This document shows positions 45,246 to 57,000 of a stretch of 64,000 nt of DNA, one piece after another. Within the stretch, counting starts at the first letter, position 1. The number at the start of each line of letters is the position of its first letter. The stretch covers positions 682,001-746,000 of the forward strand of contig CM076958.1 in assembly GCA_039566865.1 (NCBI GenBank), written 5' to 3'. The stretch is from Aurelia coerulea (Eukaryota; Cnidaria; Scyphozoa; Semaeostomeae; Ulmaridae). Below the pieces are notes generated by a model. The model had not been told where the DNA came from. It saw only the letters and a program-made list of their open reading frames with translations, and searched no databases. The translations under genes were made by a program, and so were the position numbers.

Positions 45246-45743
45246 GTGGCCTTCATTAAAAAAGTTCTGCTCAAATATGCATGCACTTCATGGTTCCCAA
45301 TGTTGAATAAGAGGTTGTCCAAAAAAATCCAATCAGCACAGAAATGCATTTGCTTTTATCTGAATTTAAAAAACACAGCACATGTTGGGGCTACAGAATT
45401 CAAAGCTATAAATTGGCTTCCCACAAAGAACAGAGTTGATCAACATACATGTGTAAACATTATGAAATTCTTCAAAGAAACGGCTCCAGCTTATACTGAC
45501 GAAATGTTCCTGCCAATCAACGGAAACCGAGTAACACGAAGATCAAAGTTTAAATTAAACCTTCCATTCTGCAAAAGTAACACTGGCCAAAAATGCCTGT
45601 CGTACTTCGGGCCAAAAATATGTAATAGCCTCTCTTCTGATTTAAAATCCACAAACTATATCAACGCGTTCAAACACAAGATCAAAGACAATTTTTTCCA
45701 AAATATACAGAGAAAAGAAGACAACATATATATTTTCTGCTAA
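45246..45743 (+). pseudogene. LINE reverse transcriptase C-terminal fragment
   Basis: 166 codons resembling the post-catalytic end of CR1/L2/Jockey-type reverse transcriptases: a tyrosine/tryptophan motif (YACTSWFPM), QSAQKCICFYL, INWLPTKNRVD, then FGPKICNSLSSDLKSTN and a FKHKIKDNF end before the stop. The first codon is GTG, so there is no start and the fragment is 5'-truncated, as is usual for LINE copies. It is intergenic between NAGS and MTHFD1. Confidence 0.8.
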
Positions 45744-46770
45744 AATTGCACGTCCTCCCCACATTCATGATTTTGGCCTTACTAAATTATATTTTATCCA
45801 TGATCACACCAACATCTATTGATTTTTTTTGCAACCACCTCTAAGGGGACCATTATGGAAATAAGGTCAACCCAACCTTTTAATGCTATCCCTGCCACTT
45901 TAATTAGGGATGATTTTAACTTGTATTAGTCAACGCTGTTTTTATGTAAATTGTATTGTATCTTTTTTATTATGACTTAAACTTCGTAAATCTTTACTTT
46001 TGTGGCAAATTTTAACATTCATACATCTATCAGTTATCTAAGAAATGCAAAAGAAAACCTTTTGCCTTGCAGTTTTGTGTAAATTTTTTGTGTTGATTTT
46101 TTCTCTTAACAATATAACTGATTAAACTTTAGTGCTTTTGCTAACTATCTCCTGATTACCATTTTACTCTCATCAGAGCCATTTACTCTCAAGTCTACTA
46201 GAACTTAGAACTCCAGTCTTAACTTCGAACCAGCTGACTGCCTGGGTTTTCTTGCTTGACATCATCACAGAAATGTTAAAAGCGTAATGCAAATCATCTC
46301 CCTTACAATGCAAATTGAAATGAAGATTAAAACAGCAATATCTTACAACTTTTCCAGTTCTTCGACGCTTTTCTTCAGCGGTAGTTGTGGGCCTTTCTGT
46401 ACGCCATTAGAGGAATTTAAAAAAGAAACTGTTCCTGTTGTGTTGTTGTTGTTGTGAATGACGCAATAACCGCAGAGCTTTTGCGGAGGAGCATTAGGTT
46501 TATTGTTGTTTGAAAAAGAGGTTGTTAAGACATGGCCATCCTTTTGGAACCTTTTTAAACGAGACTGGTGGTGAAGATTAAATTACTGTCTACGAAAAGG
46601 TTTGTTAAATCTATGTTTTTATATTATATGTTGATAGAAAAGACGAAAGAGTACAATTGGAAGCTATTGCGAATATTTGAAATCGAAAAAACCATATGAA
46701 ATGTGGGCAAACAAGCAACTGCCATAATTAAAATGCAATAATGCACTTTTAGCACTACCTACGTACTCTG

Positions 46771-47232
46771 GGACGTTCCCCCCGGGGAGGAGGGGGGTAC
46801 TTGGTCTACGAAAATACGGGGACGTGCCGCTGGAAAATATGAAAAGGCACCCTGTCCCACGGAGTAAAATTCCCAAAAATGATACCCTGCCCTGTCCCGG
46901 AGTAAAATTTTAAAAACGTTACCCTGTTCTTGAATTTCTTCACACAAAATTGTACACTGCCCTCGAAATTTGATAGAAATTTGAAAGAAATGTATAAAAG
47001 AAGCAGAAATGTTGCCATCCAAACGATTTAAATCACACTCGCGGAGTGCAAATGGCTTACACTTACAATGACGTTACGTAGTATATTATAAAAAAAAATG
47101 GACCCTGTCATGGAGCCGATTGTACAAAATTGATACCCTGTCCCGGAGTAGGAATCTTGAAAATGATACCCTGTTCAGCGGCACTTCCCCCTACGGAAAA
47201 ATATATGAGTACCCCACCCCCCAGGACATTCC
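46771..47232. mobile_element. GC-rich inverted-repeat element with ACCCTG-motif interior, type 1
   Basis: GGACGTTCC...GGACATTCC-type ends with G-runs. Inner pair ACGTGCCGCTGGAA and TTCAGCGGCACTTCCCCC. The interior repeats units like TACCCTGTCCCGGAGTAAAA with AT-rich spacers. Reading frames here are repeat by-products. Intergenic. Confidence 0.55.
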
Positions 47233-47313
47233 ATTTAAAAAGCATATCCCCTGGTCGGAAGACTTTTGAAAAAAAGAAACCCCAAGGATTTACATAAAAT
47301 GAGGGCTGTCTGG

Positions 47314-47366
47314 CTAGCCTGCATGCAGACTCAACTCCTTAGGAGTTAAGTCTGCACGCAGGCTAT
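47314..47366. repeat. Perfect-type hairpin between the two GC-rich elements
   Basis: TAGCCTGCATGCAGACT, AACTCCTTAGGAGTT, then AGTCTGCACGCAGGCTA: a near-perfect hairpin of about 52 bp. Confidence 0.7.
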
Positions 47367-47528
47367 GTCTGGCCTGCTGAGGCCTGTTTGTGGGGAAGGT
47401 CGGGTCAGCAGGTGTACAATGTAGTATGGATCGCACTTGCACACCAACCAAAGATTTCAATAGAGTATTCAAAATGGAGAACAGAAAACAAAAATTAATT
47501 CCTTGTGCTAACCCCGTGGGGGTTGGGT

Positions 47529-47772
47529 TACTTGACTAGGGAAGTGACGGGGGTGTGTGGAAAACCGCTCCACACCCTGCACCCTGTTGCATAATGGGCC
47601 AAAAGTATACCCTGTTGCATAATTTTCCTTTCTGCATGATACCCTATCGCATAATTTTCTTATCTATTATAATACCCTGTTGCATAATTTTTGTCAGAAA
47701 AGGACACGCTGTTGCATAATTTTTACCCCAAAGGGACACCCTGTTGAGCGGCACTCCCCGTCAGGTCAAGTA
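47529..47772. mobile_element. GC-rich inverted-repeat element with ACCCTG-motif interior, type 2
   Basis: TACTTGAC...GTCAAGTA ends. The interior holds five or six repeats of CCCTGTTGCATAATTTT, and the right end has TTGAGCGGCACTCCCCG, echoing TTCAGCGGCACTTCCCC of 46771-47232. It ends 227 bp before the MTHFD1 start exon. Confidence 0.55.
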
Positions 47773-48007
47773 TGGTCAGTCAAATTGAGCAGCACTTCGC
47801 CCCCGGTTGCACAAATCAACATCATCAAAATATGCCATACTCTGCTGACAAGGCCCAGTAGTATTGAAATTCCAATACATACGTCCAAAGATCTTTCGAA
47901 AATGCATGCAGTTAACTAGATTACAAATGATGACAAAAAGTAAATGACAAAATTAACAATAGGACTCAAATCTTTTACAAATTGCTTGTCTTTTTCAGGA
48001 GCTAACA

Positions 48008-51000
48008 ATGGCAACAATCATAAGTGGAAAGGAGCTTGCTAAGTAAATACTTTTTTATCCTCCTAGGAACCTTCAACTTTTTAAAACCACATTGGACAAT
48101 TCAAGTTCATTGAGTTCAGACAAGCATTATCAGCAGAATTTGCAGTATCTATATCTAGGAGTTCTCCTATGAGTGGTTGCAAGCTTGACTCAAAAGCAAC
48201 GTCTGTGCATACCTCTGGTAGCCATTTTGCTTCAAGGCTATATGTATCTTGTTATGCCTTCTCTTAATGAAACTTCCTTTTTTACAATTTATTGCATGTG
48301 CAATGTTAAACATTTGCATTGTATGTACACTATTGGCTTATTTGATTGCAATCAAAGTTGTTAAGATGTTTCTGTTGCAAATTTTAGAAAAATACGGGAC
48401 CAGGTACAGAAAGATGTTCAATTGCTGAAAGAAACTTCAGGTGTCAAGCCAGGACTTGCCATTGTTCAGGTGTGAATACATTTTAATGTAATTATGGACA
48501 CTATTAGGTACACTAACATTTTCATGCCTCAAATCCTTGGGAATTTTTGAGAATTCTAGTAAAGGGAGTTGACATGGTTAAAGCTGGCCTGTGTCAAGTT
48601 AAAATTATGCCCTATTGTGTTTGATAACTTGACGCGCTCCATCTAATAGTGTAGTTGAAGAAACAATGCAATCATAGGCACTTTCTTTAGCGTATTTATA
48701 GTAGCCACTGGATATTCCCAATGTCTATTCCCTTGAAAAAATCTGTAAGGTGACTTTCATTACTTTTTTTGGCTGTTAAAGCAGTGGAACATACATAGCA
48801 TGCCAATAAATGGTGTATTTTTTCATATAATCCAACGATACATGCCTTGCACACTTTTACAGGAATTCTCAATAATTTTCAAGAAATCTACACATTTTGT
48901 TAAGAATTCTTGATTCTGCAGAAACTAGAGATGAGTTTTTGGCAGGAAAACGATCTTGATTTGTATGAGGTTTGTCTTGTATGAATAGACACCTACAAAT
49001 TGATCAAAACCGCACCCTATTTTATGGTACTGCTTTTGATTTCAACAGGTTGGCAACAGAGAAGATTCCAATGTATATGTCAAATCGAAAGTCAAGCAGG
49101 CACATGAGGTAAGATACATAACATACAATGCACTCAATGAGTTAAAAATGTACCAGAACTGTTGATTAATTGATTGATAGATTAATTGATTAATTGGACC
49201 TTGATAAGAGATTTTTTCTTTTCTATATTTCTAACGTGCCTCCAAATATAGTTATAGAACACTGAGAAGTTAAGCCTCTCAGTGTGACGACACCTCATGA
49301 TTCCTTTAGCTTGGAATTACAGAGAATTAGCAGCTCTCCTCACTCTACATAGCATAACAGGTTTGTCAGGGCAGGGAGGTGAACCATCAACCTTCAGATT
49401 GGTAGCCAAGCGTGCTATGACTGAGCTATCCTCCCTTCATTGAAGATCAAAATGCGAAAATTTTTAAAGGCATTAGGCATGAAATTTTCAAAGACACTAA
49501 AGTCTAGCTTTTCTATTTTTGATTGCACTTGTTTCTACTGCAGCAAATGATCAACAAAGTTGTTTGAGAGGCAACGTTACAGAAATGAGTGCAAAAGTTC
49601 TCCATTTTTTTAGTTGTGAAAAAAATTCATTTTGATCGTCAGTTTTAGACTTTTTTACTTTGCTCTTGTTTTTGAAATTTGTTATTAATTTTTCCTTTGA
49701 AACATAACCAAACAACCAAGAAGCATTATTGCAAAATTCCTATTTTGTAATTCTAGCTCGGAATGAGTGCAAAACATGTCAAGCTGCCAACTACAGTGTC
49801 CCAAGCAGAGGTAAGGCTCTTTATCCTCCATCAGATATTTAAAAACTAATTTCTGGTTTACTTCAAAATGTCAACAAAACTCGAAGAAATAGCAAGAATT
49901 AGCCAAAAGTTCTATTTTGTTGATTTGCCCAAAAACAACTAAATATTGCTTGTTCACAATCATTTAGGCCTAGAAATTTTGATGCCCAGCATTGATGGGG
50001 AGGCATGATAATATTTCAAGAGTTTTCCTGTCGCTAGAATGCAATGCCAAGCCAAGAAAAGCATTATTTTACCATTTTAATTCGTGAAAGATTGATCAAA
50101 TTGAGCCAATCACTTGTTTTTTGGAAAAGCGAATGGAAGCTAGTTTTCAGGAATTCTTCATTGTGATTAAAATAATTTATTTTGATTTATGAATTAACTC
50201 TCAAAATTATGTGAACCCTTGATTAGGCAATGGAGTTGTAATTCTTAAAATTGGTGTTTTAGCTTTTTTGTATTACGATGTTTCAAAGTGTGTATTCATT
50301 TTTTCTGACTCACCCGTTATGAAAAAGTTCCATTCTTTTAAGCTCTGTTTGAAGATGATGTAACGAAACATAACCGATAATTTTTAATTGATCTCTCAAG
50401 TAAGCTAATTGTCATTTGCAGGTAATAGACAGGATTCAAGAACTGAATGAAGACCCTGATTACCACGGAATAATTGTCCAATTGCCTTTGGATTGTGAGC
50501 AGGATATTGATTCAGCATTGTGTACTAATATGGTCATTCCTGAAAAGGACGTCGATGGGTATGTAAGCTACTGAAATCCATATAGGGTGTCTCAGAAAAT
50601 TGTTGGACGTTTCATTAAATATTGAAAATAACGATATGCTGTACTAGGCTCCTGGCTAGATAACCCTGTTCCTAAGATTTTAGATTTATTTTAGACGCCA
50701 GAATCTTGTGAATCCGCTAAGAATTCACGGAGTTACTAGCGTTTGAAGTTCAAGTTTGTGCGAAATTTGAAACCAGATGCCCCTAACCGACTTGTTTTTT
50801 CAAATGACGTCCCAAAATGGCGGTAAAAGAGGACTGTCCAATTTTTTACCTTTCGTTGATATCAGAGCAAACCAAATAGGACTTCAAAAGTAATTTAATT
50901 CTTGTAACCGTTGCCAAAATTTATTTAAGATTGCAAGTGTCCAAAAACATGGAATGAAAATTTAATCAATGAGAGACAGGGCCAATCCAAATTGTGCTCA

Positions 51001-54000
51001 ACAAATTTCCTCCAAGCATCCCTAACCTTGATTCAGTGTTAGAGATAGTTTGTTTATCGAAAGTGCTTTTTGAATTCTATTTGATTTGCTTTGAATAAAC
51101 GCGATTCTACTTTCACAAAATATGCAATTTAGGGGCATCTGGTTTCAGCTTTCCCACTAACTTGAACTTCAAGAGCTCGTAACTCCGTGAATATTTAGCC
51201 GATTTGCTAGCTTCTGGTGTCTGGAATTAATTTAAAATCTCAGCAATGTGGTTATCTTGCGATGGAGCCCGTTCATTATTTCGCTATTTTTTAATATTTA
51301 ATCAAACATCGTACAATTTTTTGGGACACCCTGTAGTTCTGCCGGGTGTCCCAAAAAAATGTATACAGATTTGCTTGACTCCAGTGGTGTGAATTTAGCT
51401 TTAATCAATGGCTAATCACTCTCAAAAGGTTCCTCGATAGTTAACTTGAACACAGATACCTCGTTTGTTGGTATTGGTGCGTTGAGAGCAGAAATATCAA
51501 TCTTGAAAGCTCAAATGTGCGTCCACTTCCAAACCAGAGTTTTGGCCTTTTGGCCTAAGCAAATTCCTGAAGCATATTGAAATTAAGAACTGAAATTAAT
51601 GAAAAATCAAGAAACTTCCCAATGGGTGACTGTGGGGTGACTTCTGGAAAACAGAGCAACACAAGATCTAATGTTGTTCAAATTTTATCAAGGTTATCAT
51701 TGATTTATACACTGTGCCTTAGAAAATTGCTTAGGCCAAACGGCTAAAGCTCTGGTTTGCCGGAGGAGGCAAATTTGAGCTTTTAGGCTCTACATGTTTG
51801 GTTTCAAAGTACCAATATCAGCAAACAAGGTATCTATGTTCAAGTTAACTATCGAGGAAAATTTTTAGAGTGATTAGACAATGATTAAAGCTAAATTCAC
51901 ATGGCTGGAGTGAACCAAATCCGTATACATTTTTTGGGACACCCGGTATGTAGACGGAAGGAAATTCCCAGTGCCTCATTTTTATCAAAAACCTGCGCCA
52001 GCAAAATGCTGGTAACGGGGGCCGGTAAGGGGTTTGTATGGGAACGAGAACTCTAAGTTCGATTCTGTTCCATTATTGACTTGCCGTTTCTGTTTCAGAA
52101 ATAGAATTTAAATTTCAATGGGAAGTAAATCATTGACTGGAGTCGAACTTAGTGTTCTCGTTCCCATACAAAACCCTTACCAGCATTTGCTAGCATAGGG
52201 CTCAAATCTTTAAAAAGGTCGGTGTAAAATTCTATTACGGTTTCCCTCGAATTAAATGGCTTGAAAGGAACTGAGCGTTTTTTACTGTAAATCTGCCGTG
52301 GCAATTTGTTGATATCTTGATTAGTCTCAAAATGGCGGCATTTATCAAATTTGAGGCTATGACGTCATCAAATTTCTAAATCCTAAACCAGAAAAGATAC
52401 TGATATCTGCTTTTCACCATATTGTAGGCCTTCATAAACTATGGTTTTCTTGGAAGTTATATGATTTTTCCTCCTTTAGTTTAGGATTTACGATGATTTA
52501 AATGTTTTCAAAATTTTCCATAAATTTTTTCAAAAATCATTAAATTGCCGTCATTTTGAAAACAAATCAAGATATCAACAAATTTCCACGGCAGATTTAC
52601 AGCAAAGTGCTATAAGTTCCTTTCAAGCCGATCAATTCAAAGAAAAATGGAATAGAATTTTACACCCACCTTTTCAAAGATTTTAAAGATTTGAGCCCTA
52701 TGCTAGCATTTGCTAATTTCTGGGTCTAAATGATTAATTGTTTTATTAAACAAAAATTTTCAAATCCAAGTTAGCTTGTGACTGATAGATTAACTTTCCA
52801 TTTTTTATATCTGTTGCATATTTTTTATTCTCTGCCCGCCAAATCTGTTAATTGTTTTCCTCACCTGGTGAATTTTGTAGAAATCTGACGAATTTTCGAG
52901 TGTGCACAACAGTGATAGAGGCTCTCTAAGACCATTCAATCGAACCCTTTTGTATAGAGCTTCGTTATGGGAATTTGTTGGGACAGCAGGCAGTAAATCA
53001 TTGCACGCTCAGGTTGATGTACTCTTAACCATGTTGCCTGCTTCTAACTTCGTGATATTTTACCCTGTGTTCGTTTCAGGATCAATGACATAAATGCTGG
53101 TAGATTATCACGTGGACAACTTCATAATTGTTTCACGCCTTGCACTCCCAAAGGATGTCTTGAATTGATCAAAGAGTCAGGTATAAACTGTTCAGTTTAA
53201 TTCAGCTCAGCTCGCTCAGTTCAGTTCAACCTTGTCTTCAGGCGACCTTTATACCTGCACAAGTCCTCTTGAGAGGAAAGGAAATGGCTTATTCTGAACA
53301 GCCTATAATTCTTTACCAATGTTTTGATTTGCTTGTTAAGTCGTTGATTTGATGGAGTTTTCTTGAAAAGGCTTTGTCATTTCGTGAAATATTAGTTTAA
53401 TTTGGAGCAACATTTCAATAGAGATGCATCTCTCATCATCTCGTTTATGGTTCTCGTTTTAGGTATGAAAATTCAAGGCGCTGATGCTGTAGTTCTCGGA
53501 CGGAGTAAGATTGTGGTAAGTTTTGATAATCTGATGACGATAAATCCAATTAATCTGCTCGTTTTCTTCTTCCAACTCTGCAAATAGTCTCACAGATCCA
53601 CGCCGAGTTTACTCAGCTTTGATCGGTGTTTAAAAGAATTGATATTCAACAAAAACTTTTTTTGATTAGCTCATTTCGAAGAACAAATTGCGAACTAAGT
53701 CATGCTTTATTTATCGTTTATTATCTAGTGTATGATACTGTCACGAGTTCATCGCGAAAAATGCTTCGTTCCTGCTTATAAAGGGTCTCCGTCTTCAATT
53801 TTTTGTCCAAACGATGATTTTACAGTTTTATGGAAGGCAGTATCACACAGGCTCTTTTCATTTTTTCAAGATGAAGGTGTTATTTTGAAGATAAATCTTC
53901 GTACTTCACAGAAGAACAAACCAAGCATTCTTATCTCTTACGATTGCTTGGATATAAGTGCATTTCGTTACATGTTCTTGAAACATGCAATCTGTTTGCA

Positions 54001-57000
54001 TTTATTGATTTATCAGGGAAGTCGCTTCATTACTGTGTTAACTGGATCCTTATTAAAGATCGATTTTATTTCTAGGGCTCTCCAATGGCGAATTTGCTCA
54101 CATGGAATAACGCAACGGTTACTATTTGCCATTCGAGAACAAAGAATCTACGTGATGTTGTGAGTATTTTGATGACATCATAGCTGGCTCTATTTTTATC
54201 ACTGGTACTGCACATGGACATATATACCGGGCGACCCAAAAACAGTGAAACTTTTCCAAAACCATCAGAATTGGATGAGATTTATACATATTCTTGACAT
54301 ATTTTTACATACATACGTACATACATCATATGGTATTATAAAGACAATGCCTTAATCTAGCTTTGCATTCTTGTTTTAATGAATTTTTATTTCTCAGGTA
54401 AGAAGTGGAGATATTGTTGTTGCTGCAGTTGGCGTAACTGAAATGGTTAAAGTATGGACAAATTTATTTTATTTCAAGTGAAATATTTTTGTGCCTTTTG
54501 TACAGAAAGTGAAATTTCAAGTTTTTGCACATGTGGGTCGCCTTTTATGGGACCTTCTTTATAGATGACCTGAAATGAATAATTTGATGCAAATCGACAG
54601 CACTGCCCGGGGGTAACTTCAGTAGGCAGATGACGCCGATGGGGTTGTGCCATTTTGACTTATGAAATCGCACCCAAACATTTATTAATTTTCTGAAAAC
54701 CATATCCCAAAATCTTCGGGCGATTTTGGTGAAAAAGATATCCCAAAATTGTGACAAAATGTAAAATTTTAACCAAGTATATGAAATTAGATCCAATTTA
54801 ATACCCTAGAGAGTTCCTTTTAGAATGACATCCAAAATGAAATATTGTGTTTAGTGTCTCAAAGTTCCACACGTTTGGTTGTAGCTTCGATTTACGACAT
54901 CACGTACTGTGATTTGTAGATAAGGTTCTTTAAAGCTGAAATTGATTATTGACTGTGTCTTTTTGCTTGTTTTCTGTCGCAATGAACTTAATGGTTCATT
55001 TTTATTTCAGGGTGACTGGGTAAAACCAGGAGCTGTTGTTATAGATTGTGGTATAACTGCTGTCCCAGGTGACTGAGAAATATATTTTATTTTCATATGA
55101 AAGTATAAATAATTGTACGACTCATTAATGCTTGGTTCACCATGTGAAATGAAAACGCATCAGAATTTGGATAACACATTTTAAAGGCTCCTTTGGTGCG
55201 TTATGATTTCATTCGACCTTGGCAATATTGAAATAGGGGCAAGGTGAGAAAAGAAAGGGTTCTTCACTTGTGACTTTATTCACTTGTGACTTAGGTCCCG
55301 GGTTCCCGCTCGCGTAGGAAATGTAATTCACGCTTGTTTACCTCTTAATACTTGTTTGTCTTAGGGTTTAAAATGCCGTTTAACACTTAAATGTTTTGCT
55401 GAAGATGAACCATGCTTTGTTCGAAACGTACAATTGATTATGTCTTACTTATTTAACTAATATTTCCAACTGGATTTGTCAACACGTCTTAATTAAAACT
55501 GGATTTGTCTTATTTGGTCTAACATGTTCACGTCTTTCTGATGAATGATGAATAAATGTACAATGATTGTTGTCGCTTGCCTTATCCTTAGAAAGGGTTC
55601 TATAATGCGTTTCACTTTCGATTTTCTAAGAAATGTTACAACAAAACTGAAGTTGGTTCATTTCAGCTTTTTTTACCATCATTGTCATTACGATTATATG
55701 AATTTGCATCGAGCTGTCCTGTGAGGCTTTACCATTCTCAGAATTATCAATTTTATTTGGTCAAGACAGTCCCTAATTAGAATGACATGTAAGTTAAGTC
55801 CCAGGTCCGTCGACACAACAGTGAAGACCCGCATATAAGAACCTACAATCTTGGCAGTCAGTCTGGGTTTTTGTACAATGAATTACAATGGATTGGCTCT
55901 TATAAATGGGGATCTTATTTGGAAATTTCAGCCCCTTGGTCCTTAATTCACAAGGTTCTTATGCGTGGGTGTGGTTCATTTTATTTTTATTCAGTTCTCA
56001 TTATCTTTATACGGTAGCCCCATCAGTCGAGAGGACTGCTTTACAGAGGGCTATGTCAAATTTTGCAATATTATTAGCTGAAATGAAATTGATGAAATAT
56101 TACATCTCTGTAAATACACTAAAATAAAATGAAACATCAATAGAGTTAGACTGAGAGTCGCAAATTACTTTTAAAAACTATAAGGGAGGGTGCTTGTTTA
56201 ACACCGAAAAACAATTTATTCCAAGTTTTTGTAGACTAAGATTTAACCCTGAACCTATCTGTCTGTCTGTTTATTCATTGATGTTTTTCTGTCGACAGAT
56301 GCATCAAAGAAGAGTGGACAACGTTTAGTTGGTGATGTAAATTACCAAGAATGTAAGAAAGTTGCAGGATACATCACCCCAGTGCCTGGAGGTTTGTCAA
56401 CCACTTTTAAAACCTTTTACATTCACAAATCACAGCAATAGACCATGTTAAAGTTAGTTGACAGAGATGAATAGCTAACTCGGGAACTGCATATGCATGC
56501 CTAAAATTAGCCTATTGTATTTGATTGTTTCCACACGTGAGTGTACATTGTTTAGCGAGAGGGACAATAGCATGCGTGGGCGTTTCTTTGTCCTATTTAT
56601 AGATTACCTCTACTTAGCTCCGTCAACAAACTTTGAAATAGTTCGAATTTTTTAACACTTTGAGGCCCTTTACATGATAAATTTCAACCCGTGCACAGTG
56701 TTCCAGGTCATGTAATTAATGTGAAAAATGAAAGTATCAGAATTGTACCAAACTGACTTTTCTGTTGTTCACCGTAGCCCGAGGAAGGTCAAAACCCAAA
56801 AAATTTTCAAATCGGACAATCTAGTGCTGAGAAAACATTATTTCAAGTTGGGCTAAAAAGTGTACTTCAGGGTTCTTTCTAAGCACAGCAAGGCCACAAA
56901 ATAGCACTAACTTTAATATTCAAATTTCTTGGCTTGCACTCACCCGATTTTCATGATCTTTGTTTTGTTCAACAGATTAAACCTTGCAGAGTATGTAGTG

